From JALZOC01 sp035758845 (GTDB taxonomy: Bacteria; Acidobacteriota; Vicinamibacteria; Vicinamibacterales; 2-12-FULL-66-21), in assembly GCA_035758845.1 (NCBI GenBank), contig DASTVZ010000140.1:1-64000 (forward strand): a DNA stretch of 64,000 bases. Direction: 5' to 3'. Below the pieces are notes generated by a model. That model worked only from the letters and a program-made list of their open reading frames with translations. It did no database searches and was not told the DNA's origin. Both the position numbers and the translations under genes were made by a program. Position 1 is the first letter of the stretch; each line of letters begins with the position of its first letter. Positions 9,051 through 18,283 of this stretch are shown here, in pieces.

Positions 9051-11530
9051 TTAAATTCCACCACCGTGACCCCCCCACCCCCCTGATTCTCCGGAGCGGC
9101 CGCGAAATTCGCGACGTAAGGGTGCCCTCGGAGAAACTCGGCAATCGCGCGCCGAAGCTGGCCGGTGCCGTAGCCGTGAATGATTCGCACGGATTTCAAC
9201 TCACTGAGCATGGCCTTGTCGAGAAACTTTTCGACGCGGGTCACGGCTTCGTCGGCGTGTGCTCCAATGACGTTCAACTCGGTCAGCGAACCGTCCAGAG
9301 GTTGCAGGTCGACATGGACTCGGACGCGCGACGGCTGACCGCTCACTGCGCCCGCCGGGGTAACCACGCGAAGCTCGTCGACGCGGGCGCGGAGTCGTTT
9401 CCCGCGGACATCCACTTCGGCCTCTCGATCGTGCAGCGACTGCACCACGCCTTCGAGCCCGAACGCTCCGACCAGTACTCGATCGCCGACCGAAGGGCGC
9501 TGGGATGTCGTCCTCTCCGTTTCAGCAGCCTGTGGAGCCGGCTGCCGCACACGATTTCCAATCGCTTCGATCGCCGCGCGGGCTTCGGCGCGAGCGGCGC
9601 CGGTATCGCCGGTCGAGACCAGCCGCGGAGCCATCCGACGTTCGGCCTCCGCCGCGAGCGCATCCGTCCGCGTCTTCAGCGCGTTGACCACGTCGTCGAT
9701 CTCGCGCCGCGCATCGCGGAGCCGCTCCTCGATCCGCTCGTCAAGCTTCCGCCTGAACGTTTCCTCGCGATTGCGGAGATCCTGTTCGCGCTGCTGCAGT
9801 CGTGCCGTTTCCTCGGCGACGGTTTGCCGTTCACGGGTGGCCAGCCGTCGCTCATGATCGAGCGATTGCATGTCGCGTTCGATCTTCGCCAGATGTTCGG
9901 CGAGCTGCGTCTCTCGCGCCGTGCGATGGGCGCGTGCTTGTTCGATGACTGCAGCCGGCAGTCCCAGCCGGTTTGCGATCTCGAGCGCGAGGCTGCTGCC
10001 CGGGGACCCGTAGTTCAATCGATACGTCGGCGCGAACGTCTGCGGGTCAAAGCCGAATCCGGCGGCCATCACCCCTTCGGTCGTGGAGGCATACGATTTC
10101 AACGCGTCGTAATGCGTCGTGGCAATCACGGCCGCTCCGCGCCGGCGGAAGTGATCGATGATCGCCATCGCCAATGCGCCGCCTTCGAGAGGATCGGTCC
10201 CGGCACCCGCCTCGTCGAGCAGCACGAGCGAGGGCAGTGCGAGCGCCTTGTCCATGGAGACAACGTTTGCGATGTGACCGGAGAAGGTACTCAGACTGGC
10301 AGCGATCGACTGCTCGTCTCCGATGTCGGCAAAGATGGATCGGTAAACGGGAATCTGCGATCCGCCGGCAACCGGGATCAGCAGACCCGCCTGCGCCATG
10401 AGCGACAGCAATCCGGCGGTCTTCAATGCGACGGTTTTGCCGCCCGTGTTCGGACCGGTGATGACGAGAACGGTGACTGGGGGAATGAGGACAATGTCTA
10501 CTGGAACCGGACTGCGCGCGCCGGGCTCCGTGGTGCGGGATCCGGGATCCGAGCCTTCCGATTCGGAACCCTCTCTGCCGAGATGCCGCGGGACTTCCGG
10601 GATCAGCAGCGGATGTCGAGCGGCTCGCAACTCCAGCCGTCCGTCGGACGCGATCGCCGGTTCCACGCCATCCACCAAGCGCGAAAAACGCGCACGTGCC
10701 TGGAGCACGTCGAGGTCGGCGGCCGCGTCGACCGTCCGCGTCAAATCAGCCGCGCGGCGCCTGAAGGCGTTCGTCAAGTTCAGGAGGATGCGCCTGATTT
10801 CCTCTGCTTCCTGCTGTTCGAGCGCGACGATGTCGTTGTTGATTTCGACGGTGCTGAGCGGCTCGAGAAACAAACTGGCGCCGCTTCCGGAACTGCCGTG
10901 GACGATTCCCGGGATCGCGGCCCGATGTTCCGATCGCACGACGAGCACGTATCGACCATTGCGATCGGTGACGATCTGCTGCTGCAGGTATTTCGATGTG
11001 TCCTTGCCGCGCAAGTACGATTCGAGCGTGCCGCGCAATCGCGTTCGTTGTTTGCGTAGCCGCTCCCGAACCATCTTCAGCTCGGGACTCGCATCGTCCA
11101 GGACTTCTCCGCTGGGGTCGATCTTGCGCCGGATGTCGGCGATTTCTCCCTCGAACGATGTCGCAGCGTCGGCGATGCGTCGCAGCCATGGCGTTGCCGC
11201 GCCAGCGCGCCGGATCGACGCGCAAGTGGTGTCAACAGATGAAAGAAATGCGCTCAAGGCGACCAGGTGCGGCGCGTCGAGCGCGCGTCCTTCAACGCCG
11301 ATCGAATCAATAATCGTCTCGAGGTCAGTTGCCGCCTGCAGCGCGATTTGGTTGTCGGCGAGGAATCGCACTGTTTCGGCAGTAGCGGCCAGCGCGTCGG
11401 AGACAGCCGGCGTCTCGGTCGCCGGCGCGAGTGCAGTCAGCCGCGCCAACCCAGGCGGGGTGAGCGCGTAACGGCAAACCGCCTCGACTATCCGATCGAA
11501 TTCGAGGGCCCTGAGGGCGCCAGCGTGCAT
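9044..11530 (-). CDS. mutS2: Endonuclease MutS2
   Basis: An 828-residue MutS2 protein: core and lever helices (1-290), ABC-type ATPase domain with Walker A GPNTGGKT at 359-366 and the DEAGAGTDP Walker B/D-loop block, a long coiled coil with charged repeats (about 520-640), and a C-terminal Smr nuclease domain (about 740-828, with the IIHGYGTGQLR block). In other bacteria MutS2 blocks homologous recombination or splits collided ribosomes. Odd feature: residues about 315-342, just before the ATPase domain, are a hydrophilic Gly/Ser/Pro-rich insert whose DNA (10505-10576) is a 7-base array. The stop codon is in array L3. Confidence 0.96.
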   Translation of the reverse strand: MHAGALRALEFDRIVEAVCRYALTPPGLARLTALAPATETPAVSDALAATAETVRFLADNQIALQAATDLETIIDSIGVEGRALDAPHLVALSAFLSSVDTTCASIRRAGAATPWLRRIADAATSFEGEIADIRRKIDPSGEVLDDASPELKMVRERLRKQRTRLRGTLESYLRGKDTSKYLQQQIVTDRNGRYVLVVRSEHRAAIPGIVHGSSGSGASLFLEPLSTVEINNDIVALEQQEAEEIRRILLNLTNAFRRRAADLTRTVDAAADLDVLQARARFSRLVDGVEPAIASDGRLELRAARHPLLIPEVPRHLGREGSESEGSDPGSRTTEPGARSPVPVDIVLIPPVTVLVITGPNTGGKTVALKTAGLLSLMAQAGLLIPVAGGSQIPVYRSIFADIGDEQSIAASLSTFSGHIANVVSMDKALALPSLVLLDEAGAGTDPLEGGALAMAIIDHFRRRGAAVIATTHYDALKSYASTTEGVMAAGFGFDPQTFAPTYRLNYGSPGSSLALEIANRLGLPAAVIEQARAHRTARETQLAEHLAKIERDMQSLDHERRLATRERQTVAEETARLQQREQDLRNREETFRRKLDERIEERLRDARREIDDVVNALKTRTDALAAEAERRMAPRLVSTGDTGAARAEARAAIEAIGNRVRQPAPQAAETERTTSQRPSVGDRVLVGAFGLEGVVQSLHDREAEVDVRGKRLRARVDELRVVTPAGAVSGQPSRVRVHVDLQPLDGSLTELNVIGAHADEAVTRVEKFLDKAMLSELKSVRIIHGYGTGQLRRAIAEFLRGHPYVANFAAAPENQGGGGVTVVEFKE
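10505..10576. repeat. Heptamer array inside mutS2 coding sequence
   Basis: On the coding strand CGG or a relic of it recurs every 7 bases: TCCGAAT, CGGAAGG, CTCGGAT, CCCGGAT, CCCGCAC, CACGGAG, CCCGGCG, CGCGCAG, TCCGGTT. The insert is read in frame and codes for a Ser/Gly/Pro-rich linker just before the Walker A motif. Confidence 0.6.
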
Positions 11531-11617
11531 CGGGATGTAACTTTGGAAGATTGACCCGGAGGACAGGGCAATCCTTAAGTATAGCGCAAAGCGAGGCTCT
11601 GAATCCAGACCGCCGCG

Positions 11618-12379
11618 TCACGGCAAATGATTGATAGAACTCGCGACAGCCGCGGCGCCAAAACCGTTATCGATGTTGACGACCGAAACTCCACTAGCAC
11701 AGCTGTTTAGCATTCCCAGCAGCGCCGTGATTCCGCCGAAGCTGGCGCCGTAGCCAACACTGGTAGGCACCGCGATCACGGGCACATCAACAAGGCCACC
11801 GACAACACTGGGCAACGCACCTTCCATCCCCGCGACGACAATCACGACATGAGCGGCGTTCAGGCGAGATTGCTCGGCAAGAAGTCGATGAAGGCCTGCG
11901 ACGCCCACATCGTAGAGGCGGTCGACCAGGTTTCCCATGATCTCAGCAGAGATGACGGCTTCTTCCGCAACCGGCAGGTCGGCCGTGCCAGCCGCCACAA
12001 CGAGGATGGTTCCGCGGCCCGCAGGTAGCGCAGCGGTACGCAGTGTAATGGTTCGCGCCTGTTCATGAAACGATGCACCCGGCACCCGGCGCTGCACGGC
12101 ATCGAAGGCTGCGCGATCGGTCCGCGTGACGAGGAGGTTGTGTCCCGCAACGACGATTCGCTCCGAAATTGCTGCGATCTGCTCAGGAGTTTTGCCGGCT
12201 CCGTACACCACTTCGGGAAAACCCTGGCGCACGCTTCGATGGTGATCGACGCGGGCAAACTCGAGATTCTCGTAGGGCGAGTGGCGCAAATATTGTAGGA
12301 GTTGCTCGTGAGCCGACTCGGGCGTCAGTGTTCCGGACTGCACTCGATCGAGCAGCGCTCGTAGCTGAAGCCGGTTCAT
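11618..12379 (-). CDS. larB: LarB, nickel-pincer cofactor biosynthesis (P2CMN synthase)
   Basis: LarB carboxylates nicotinic acid adenine dinucleotide and hydrolyses its phosphoanhydride, the first step in making the nickel-pincer nucleotide of lactate racemase. The 253-residue protein has the N-terminal helical part and the PurE-like C-terminal domain with GTADLPVAEEA, VVAGMEGALPSVVGGL and AVPTSVGYGASFGG blocks. LarA, LarC and LarE are not in this window, so the pathway must be completed elsewhere or this is a solitary LarB. The gene is divergent from the glycosyltransferase gene; the 89-base spacer contains an AT-rich stretch (TGTAATATTATCG) that may hold promoters. Confidence 0.92.
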   Translation of the reverse strand: MNRLQLRALLDRVQSGTLTPESAHEQLLQYLRHSPYENLEFARVDHHRSVRQGFPEVVYGAGKTPEQIAAISERIVVAGHNLLVTRTDRAAFDAVQRRVPGASFHEQARTITLRTAALPAGRGTILVVAAGTADLPVAEEAVISAEIMGNLVDRLYDVGVAGLHRLLAEQSRLNAAHVVIVVAGMEGALPSVVGGLVDVPVIAVPTSVGYGASFGGITALLGMLNSCASGVSVVNIDNGFGAAAVASSINHLP

Positions 12380-12468
12380 GAGCGGGGGTAATGGGGTGCC
12401 GGCGTTGATCTCGCAAACGGCAGAGCTGTAATATTATCGTTTGTGTTCTGTGACGGATTCATTCCTAT

Positions 12469-13965
12469 ATGACGCCTGTTGAGACGCTGATTCTCGTCCT
12501 TTATTTCTTTGTCCTCAGCATCCTGGCCATCTACGGGTGGCACCGGTATTACCTTGTGTATCTTTACACGAAACACAAGAACCAGGCGCCCGCGCAGCTG
12601 CCAGAACTCTCGAATTTGCCGCGGGTTACGGTGCAGCTGCCAATCTTCAACGAGATGTACGTCGCCGACCGTCTGATTGACGCGGTCTGTGAACTGGACT
12701 ATCCAACGGAACTCGTCGAGATCCAGGTGCTCGACGATTCAACCGACGAAACCACCTCAATCTCCGAGCGGGCGGTTCGCCGGCATGCTCTCGCCGGCGT
12801 CAATATCCGTTACCTGCATCGCGTCGACCGCACGGGGTATAAGGCAGGCGCGCTCGAGGCCGGCCTGGCGGAATCGAGTGGCGAGTTCATCGCCATTTTC
12901 GATGCCGATTTCATCCCGCCGCGCGATTTTCTCAAGCGGACCCTCCCGTACTTTGCGACCGATCCTCGCATCGGCATGGTGCAGGCGCGATGGGGCCACA
13001 TCAATCAGGATTACTCGCTGCTCACGAAGATCCAGTCGATTCTTTTGGACGCGCATTTCGTGCTCGAACACGGCGCAAGGAACCGTGCGGGGTGTTTCTT
13101 CAACTTCAACGGAACCGCTGGTGTCTGGCGCCGCGAGGCGATTGAGTCTGCCGGCGGCTGGCAACACGACACGCTGACCGAGGATCTGGATCTCAGCTAT
13201 CGCGCGCAGCTCGCGGGCTGGCGTTTCGTCTTCTTGCCCGACGTGGTATCCCCGGCCGAAGTGCCGGTTGAAATGAACTCGTTCAAATCGCAGCAGCATC
13301 GATGGGCAAAGGGATCGATTCAGACCTGCCTGAAGCTGCTGCCGCGCATTCTCCGTTCCAGGCAGCCGTTCGGCGTGAAGGCGGAAGCCTTCTTTCATCT
13401 GTCGGCGAACTTCAATTACCTGTTGATGTCGCTGCTCTCGATCCTGATGTTCCCGGCGATGTGGGTCCGCTACAACATGGGATGGACCGAGATGCTCATC
13501 ATCGACGTCCCGTTGTTCTTCGCCGCCACGGCGTCGATTGCTGTCTTCTACGTGAAGGCGCAGCGCGAGATCTACGGGGACTGGCGTCAGCGGCTGAAGT
13601 ACTTGCCGTTCCTGATGTCGATCGGCATTGGCCTGTCTGTGAATAACACGCGTGCGGTGCTCGAAGCTTTGTTCCGCAAACAGAGCGAATTCGCGCGCAC
13701 CCCCAAATACGGGATCGAGCAGGACAGCGACGAGTGGGTCGGGAAGAAGTACCACCAGACGGTTGGCGTGCAGCCGCTCATCGAGCTGGCCCTCGGTCTC
13801 TATTTCAGCGCGACCGTGTTCTACGCCCTGGTGAATCAGATCTACGCGACGCTGCCGTTCCTCATGCTGTTTCAGATCGGCTTCCTCTACACAGGACTGC
13901 TTTCAATCCTCCAGCAGTACACGGGCGAGAGCGTCATGCTCAAAACGCCGGAAGTGGCGAAGTGA
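12469..13965 (+). CDS. Membrane glycosyltransferase, family 2 (cellulose synthase-like)
   Basis: A 498-residue processive-type GT2 enzyme that should build a beta-linked polysaccharide or glycolipid from a UDP-sugar. One N-terminal membrane helix (about 6-28) is followed by the cytoplasmic catalytic domain: Asp89-Asp90 (VLDDSTDET), DxD-type Asp145-Ala-Asp147, the base motif Thr237-Glu-Asp239 (TEDLD) and QQHRW at 275-279. Several membrane helices follow (about 310-480). The presence of QQHRW suggests a processive synthase or a mannan/glucan-type enzyme. No PilZ domain is fused. No other exopolysaccharide gene is adjacent. The stop codon leads into array L4. Confidence 0.9.
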   Translation: MTPVETLILVLYFFVLSILAIYGWHRYYLVYLYTKHKNQAPAQLPELSNLPRVTVQLPIFNEMYVADRLIDAVCELDYPTELVEIQVLDDSTDETTSISERAVRRHALAGVNIRYLHRVDRTGYKAGALEAGLAESSGEFIAIFDADFIPPRDFLKRTLPYFATDPRIGMVQARWGHINQDYSLLTKIQSILLDAHFVLEHGARNRAGCFFNFNGTAGVWRREAIESAGGWQHDTLTEDLDLSYRAQLAGWRFVFLPDVVSPAEVPVEMNSFKSQQHRWAKGSIQTCLKLLPRILRSRQPFGVKAEAFFHLSANFNYLLMSLLSILMFPAMWVRYNMGWTEMLIIDVPLFFAATASIAVFYVKAQREIYGDWRQRLKYLPFLMSIGIGLSVNNTRAVLEALFRKQSEFARTPKYGIEQDSDEWVGKKYHQTVGVQPLIELALGLYFSATVFYALVNQIYATLPFLMLFQIGFLYTGLLSILQQYTGESVMLKTPEVAK

Positions 13966-13966
13966 A

Positions 13967-14066
13967 GCTGAAATTGCTGACTGCTGATTGTTGATTGCTG
14001 AGTGATTGGCGGGGTTTTCAGACCCCGCAAATTCAGCATTCAAAATTCAGCGTTCAGCATTTCCAG
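13967..14066. repeat. Inverted heptamer array L4 with central GC hairpin
   Basis: Left arm: AGCTGAAATTGCT, GACTGCT, GATTGTT, GATTGCT. Right arm: CAGCATT, CAAAATT, CAGCGTT, CAGCATT. At the centre is a perfect 7-bp hairpin, GCGGGGT 14009-14015 with ACCCCGC 14022-14028. It fills the spacer between the glycosyltransferase and citrate synthase genes. Confidence 0.75.
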
Positions 14067-14078
14067 TATCATTTCCCC

Positions 14079-15218
14079 ATGACGACTGAAGCCAAGCCTA
14101 AGGCCGGGTTGGAGGATGTAGTCGCCGCGTCCTCGGCCATCTGCTACCTGGATGGCAACCGCGGAGTGCTGGCGTATTTCGGCTACGACATCCACGATCT
14201 TGCCCGGGCCGTCTCCTTCGAAGAGGTCTGCTACTTGTTGTGGCACGGCAGGCTTCCCAACCGTGCCGAGCTTGGCGATCTGCAATCTCAATTGGCCGCG
14301 GCGCGGCCGTTGTCGGAGCCGATTCTCCGGCTCATGAAACAGCTGCCGGCCTCCGATGGTATGGACGTGCTGCGGACCCTGACGTCGGCGCTGGGGCAAT
14401 ACGATCCAGAAGCTGAAGACAACTCACCTGCTGCGAACTATCGCAAAGCGGTCCGGCTGACGGCGCAACTGGGCAGCCTCGTTGCCACCTACGGCCGGAT
14501 CCAGGCGGGCGGCGGTCCGATTCAGCCCGACCCTGCACTCGGTCAGGCGGCGAACTTCCTCTATATGCTGACCGGGAACCGTCCGAATGCATTGTCGGTC
14601 CATGCATTTGACGTGGCGCTGGTTCTGCACGCGGATCACGAGCTCAATGCGTCCACTTTCGCCGCGCGTGTGGCGGCGGCCACATTGACGGATTTGTATT
14701 CCGCCATTGTCGGCGCCATCGGCACGCTGAAGGGACCGCTTCACGGCGGCGCCAATGCCGATGTGATGCGCTTGTTGATCGAGATCGGCCCGGATGCTCC
14801 GCCAGAGCGTGTCGATGATGCGATCCGAACGAAGCTCGCGAAGAAGATCAAGATTCCTGGATTTGGCCATCGCGTCTATCGGACCGAGGATCCACGCGCA
14901 ACCCATCTGCGGCGCATGTCGAAAGAGCTTGGCGAGAAGACCGGGAACACTCGTTGGTTCGAGATGTCGCAGCGGATCGAGAGTCTGGTCAAATCGGAGA
15001 AGAAGCTGAATCCGAACGTGGATTTCTATTCGGCGTCGACCTACTACACGCTTGGTATTCCGATCGATCTGTTCACGCCGATCTTCGCCGTCAGCAGAAT
15101 CTCCGGTTGGACGGCACACTGCCTCGAGCAGTACGCGAACAACCGTCTCATTCGTCCGCGCACGGAATACATCGGTCCGCCGTATCCGCAAACCGTACTG
15201 CCGATCGAGCAGCGGTAG
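14079..15218 (+). CDS. gltA: Citrate synthase
   Basis: Condenses oxaloacetate and acetyl-CoA to citrate, the entry step of the TCA cycle. The 379-residue enzyme is the short, Gram-positive/archaeal-like type. The catalytic residues can be placed as His222 (GPLHGGAN), His264 (GFGHRVYRTEDPR) and Asp315 (NVDFYSAS). The ATG at 14079 is taken because upstream in-frame codons are translated array. A methylcitrate synthase is a possible alternative because the families overlap; no prp genes are nearby. No clear Shine-Dalgarno sequence precedes the start. Confidence 0.93.
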   Translation: MTTEAKPKAGLEDVVAASSAICYLDGNRGVLAYFGYDIHDLARAVSFEEVCYLLWHGRLPNRAELGDLQSQLAAARPLSEPILRLMKQLPASDGMDVLRTLTSALGQYDPEAEDNSPAANYRKAVRLTAQLGSLVATYGRIQAGGGPIQPDPALGQAANFLYMLTGNRPNALSVHAFDVALVLHADHELNASTFAARVAAATLTDLYSAIVGAIGTLKGPLHGGANADVMRLLIEIGPDAPPERVDDAIRTKLAKKIKIPGFGHRVYRTEDPRATHLRRMSKELGEKTGNTRWFEMSQRIESLVKSEKKLNPNVDFYSASTYYTLGIPIDLFTPIFAVSRISGWTAHCLEQYANNRLIRPRTEYIGPPYPQTVLPIEQR

Positions 15219-15266
15219 GTTTGGCTTTCCGCCTCCGCGCTCCGGCGAGACGGGCGGAAGGATGGG

Positions 15267-16805
15267 TCAGGCGTTGATTAGTGCCGGCCGCCTCTTCCCG
15301 TGCCCCGTCGCCTGCTCGAACGCATGCGCCAGCTGCAGCACGCTCCAGTCATCGCGGTGGCGTCCCACGATCTGAATTCCGACGGGCAACCCCGTCGCTG
15401 TGAACCCAGCAGGCACCGAAATGGCAGGGTTCGCCATGAACGTCACATACCAACACGACCGCATCCAGTCGATGTAGGTGGTCATGGGCTTTCCGTCGAT
15501 CTGCGTCGGATAGGGAACATTTACGTCGAAGGGCGCAACCTGTGTGACCGGCAAGACGAAGTAGTCATAGCGCTCAAAGAACTGACGGCTCTGGTCGTAC
15601 ATCTGCGTCTGTCGCGCAAGCGCGCGTCCGAGGTCGGCTGCGGTCATCCGCTCGGCTTCCGCGATTTCGTATTTGATCGTGTCCTTGACCCACTCGGCTC
15701 GGTCACGAATCAATGGTGCATAACGCGGATGATTGCCGGCGAACCGCAGCGCGGGAAATGCCTGATCGACGCCGGAAAAATCCGGCTCGTCGTCGGTGAC
15801 GGTGCAGCCCAGAGTTTCGAACACGCGGCGATTGCCGTCGATCACCGAACGGATCGCCGGTTCGAATGGAAGGCCGCCGAGTCCTTTCCACCACGCCACG
15901 CGCGCGCCTTTGAAGGTTCGATCGAGCCGGTCCCGGAATCGCGCACCGTCTCCGTCGAGCGATAGCGGATTTTGCGGGTTCGGTCCGGCAATCGCGCTGA
16001 GGAATAGCGCGACATCTGCGACCGACCTTGCCATCGGACCCGACACCGACAACGGCGACCACGAGGTGTTCTCGCTGCCGACGCGACCAGGCGAGGTACG
16101 AAATCCGACGACATTGCAAAAGGCGGCGGGGTTGCGGAGCGAACCTCCGGTATCGCTGCCATCGGCGATCGGCAGCATTCCGCACGCGAGCGCGGCCGCC
16201 GCGCCGCCACTGCTGCCGCCGCATGTTTTGGTCGTGTCGTAGGGATTACGCGTCGCGCCAAAGACGCGGTTGAACGTCTGGGAGCCGGCGCCGAGCTCAG
16301 GGGTGTTGGTCTTTCCGCACGTGATGGCGCCCGCCGCGCGGATGCGACTCACGATCAGTGCGTCGCGGGTCGGAACATGATCCTTGTAGAACAGTGACCC
16401 CCGCGTCGTCCGAATCCCGGCCGTGTCGACGAGGTCTTTGTGGGCGACCGGCAGGCCGTGCAGGACACCGAGAGGACCGCCGCGCGCCGTCAGTTCGTCG
16501 GCGCGCGAGGCATCCGCGATCGCGCGCTCGGCGGCGAGCGTGACGATGGCGTTCACTTTGGGATTGAGCCGTTCGATTCGTGCCAGATGCGCGTTCAACA
16601 CATCGCGCGCTGATACGTCCTTTTGGCGGATCTTCGTGGCCAATTCAATGGCGCTGAACTCGCACAGCGCTTCAGCCGTCGGAGTGCTGGACATCTGTGT
16701 GATCGACTGGTCAGACGTCGCGCCGAGCCCCTGGAGAGAACTGGCAACTGCACCGAGTCCCAGCGTCTGTCCAAAGGTTCGGCGCGTCATTTTGGTGTGG
16801 TTCAT
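15267..16805 (-). CDS. Amidase (amidase signature family), Tat-exported
   Basis: A 512-residue amidase-signature enzyme that hydrolyses a carboxamide; the natural substrate is unknown. The Ser-cisSer-Lys triad is present: Lys123 (VAHKDLVDT), Ser198/199 (CGGSSGGAAA) and Ser222 (SDTGGSLRNPAA). The N-terminus has a twin-arginine signal (TRRTFGQTLGLGAVASS), so it should be folded before export. Start is ATG 16805, with ATG 16790 as an alternative that places the Arg pair right at the N-terminus. It could be confused with GatA, but the Tat signal and absence of gatB/gatC argue against that. Confidence 0.9.
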   Translation of the reverse strand: MNHTKMTRRTFGQTLGLGAVASSLQGLGATSDQSITQMSSTPTAEALCEFSAIELATKIRQKDVSARDVLNAHLARIERLNPKVNAIVTLAAERAIADASRADELTARGGPLGVLHGLPVAHKDLVDTAGIRTTRGSLFYKDHVPTRDALIVSRIRAAGAITCGKTNTPELGAGSQTFNRVFGATRNPYDTTKTCGGSSGGAAAALACGMLPIADGSDTGGSLRNPAAFCNVVGFRTSPGRVGSENTSWSPLSVSGPMARSVADVALFLSAIAGPNPQNPLSLDGDGARFRDRLDRTFKGARVAWWKGLGGLPFEPAIRSVIDGNRRVFETLGCTVTDDEPDFSGVDQAFPALRFAGNHPRYAPLIRDRAEWVKDTIKYEIAEAERMTAADLGRALARQTQMYDQSRQFFERYDYFVLPVTQVAPFDVNVPYPTQIDGKPMTTYIDWMRSCWYVTFMANPAISVPAGFTATGLPVGIQIVGRHRDDWSVLQLAHAFEQATGHGKRRPALINA

Positions 16806-16835
16806 GGTGCGTCGAAGCTACCAAGTCACCAATTC

Positions 16836-17555
16836 TTATGTCTTTTTCTTTGGCGGCTTGAATGCTTCCTGCACTTGCTTTCTGATGTCCTTGTAGTTCT
16901 TGTTCGCCAGCTTTTCCTCGTCCTTTGTGAGGATCCGGAACGGCACGCGCACCAGGCTCTTTTCGAACTGAACATTGAGCCAGTGCTGGCCGTACTTGAT
17001 ACCGCCCGGCACTTTGAAATACACCCGGCCCAGACACGCGCGCGTCTGGCTCAATTCAACTTCGCTCCACGACATTGCCGGGCTCTGCAACTCGCTGAAG
17101 AAACCGATGCGGCATGCCTGGACGGCGTTGGGTGGGAAGTAGTTGATCGAGTCGCGGGCGACCTTTGCTCGATTGTCGAGCGCCGCAAGGTTGGCTTTGC
17201 GGTAGTCCTCGACTGATGCCAGCGGCACCTTTCCGTCGGGCGTGTCGAGCGACAATGCGTCGCGCTTCAGCCTGTAGTTCGAAACACCGTCTCGCAGGGT
17301 CGCGCCCATCTCGAGCAGCATCCACTCGTCACCAACCGACATGTTCGCGGTTTTGTAGCCGATGATCGCGTAGCCTTCATTGTTGTAGGCAGCGCGAACA
17401 AACAGACCTTCGATGGTCATGATTTGCGGAACGCCGGCTTGAGGAATCTTGACCTGTGGTTTCTGTTCCTGCACCGGCGCCGCGACTGGTGAGGTTGCAG
17501 GACAGAGCGCCAGCAGACCCGCCAACGTCAGCGTCAGTCCGGTCTCACGTCTCAT
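16836..17555 (-). CDS. Secreted protein of unknown function
   Basis: A 239-residue protein with a clear N-terminal signal peptide (LTLTLAGLLALCPATSPVAA, cleavage near residue 26). The mature part has no domain I recognise; it is rich in beta-strand-like segments (YAIIGYKTANMSVGDEWMLL) and ends in a basic tail (FKPPKKKT). A conserved-looking YNNEGYAIIGY segment at about 58-68 may be structural. It lies 30 bases upstream of the amidase gene on the same strand, so the two may be co-transcribed. Confidence 0.7.
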   Translation of the reverse strand: MRRETGLTLTLAGLLALCPATSPVAAPVQEQKPQVKIPQAGVPQIMTIEGLFVRAAYNNEGYAIIGYKTANMSVGDEWMLLEMGATLRDGVSNYRLKRDALSLDTPDGKVPLASVEDYRKANLAALDNRAKVARDSINYFPPNAVQACRIGFFSELQSPAMSWSEVELSQTRACLGRVYFKVPGGIKYGQHWLNVQFEKSLVRVPFRILTKDEEKLANKNYKDIRKQVQEAFKPPKKKT

Positions 17556-17731
17556 AGTGCCTCCTGAGGAAAGCTCAGCTGTCTGCTGATATTACCTTGG
17601 ACTGCTCTGATCTCGTGTCTTCGAATACGCTCTCGGAGAATCTTTATTGCCTGCCGGCAATTTATCCGCGAAAGGGCGGGCGCGAAACATCGTGAATGAC
17701 GAGCCTTCCCGACGTAGGTGGACGTTACCGG

Positions 17732-18283
17732 TTACGCAGACGCATCCGCGTTCGCGCCATATCCGGAGGCGATAGCCTTCTGTGTGACTGCCTCAATGAA
17801 CGACGCCTTCGCCTCGGTGTATGCCTCGCGGTCGAATCTGAACTTCAGCGCGAGTTCGCGCTTGAGTTGCACGTATTCTGCAGCTACGTCGTGGTGTACT
17901 CGCAGATAGTTACGGAAGGCAATCGGCCGCACCCACTGCAGACTAGTGGTTGGAACCAGGTGCAGATGATGAGTCCGAAATGCGTCTGATGGTTTACACA
18001 TCCAGTGCCTCACGGATGCCTGATATGGGAAGTAGCAATAGCCGAGTGTCGCGGCTGCAGTAATTGCGTCCCTTGATCCTTCCAGCGTTTCGACGCCTGC
18101 CATGATGTCAATCACCGGCTTGGCTGCCAGTCCCGGAACCGCGGTACTGCCGATATGTTCGATCGGCCCCGCCAGCCATGGCGTGAGGGCTCGACTGAGC
18201 GCTCTGCGCTCCTCCTCGAACCGAGCAGGCCACGCTGGATCGTAGTCCACGATCGTGACCTCTGCTTGCGGCGATGAGGTCAT
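17732..18283 (-). CDS. GrpB family protein (UPF0157)
   Basis: A 183-residue member of the GrpB/UPF0157 family, which has a nucleotidyltransferase-like fold and is sometimes fused to CoaE. Family blocks are present: VDYDPAWPARFEEER at the start, IEHIGSTAVPGLAAKPVIDIM (about 42-62) and HHLHLV followed by FRNYLRVHHDVAAEY. No function is proven for the family. The ATG at 18283 overlaps the stop of the upstream membrane-protein gene as ATGA, so translation is coupled. The 17556-17731 spacer downstream of the next gene shows no feature beyond a small ATTGCC/GGCAAT hairpin. Confidence 0.9.
   Translation of the reverse strand: MTSSPQAEVTIVDYDPAWPARFEEERRALSRALTPWLAGPIEHIGSTAVPGLAAKPVIDIMAGVETLEGSRDAITAAATLGYCYFPYQASVRHWMCKPSDAFRTHHLHLVPTTSLQWVRPIAFRNYLRVHHDVAAEYVQLKRELALKFRFDREAYTEAKASFIEAVTQKAIASGYGANADASA

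Noticed and set aside
9122..11059. A 645-codon plus-strand frame across mutS2, and similar long antisense frames at 231-1685, 5388-6368, 23770-25131 and 31498-32799
   Set aside because: Each mirrors a well-supported gene on the other strand and has the odd composition of third-position GC bias; none shows a family motif.
14009..14028. Hairpin GCGGGGT/ACCCCGC as Rho-independent terminator of the glycosyltransferase gene
   Set aside because: The stem is perfect but no U-tract follows on either strand; it is listed only as part of array L4.
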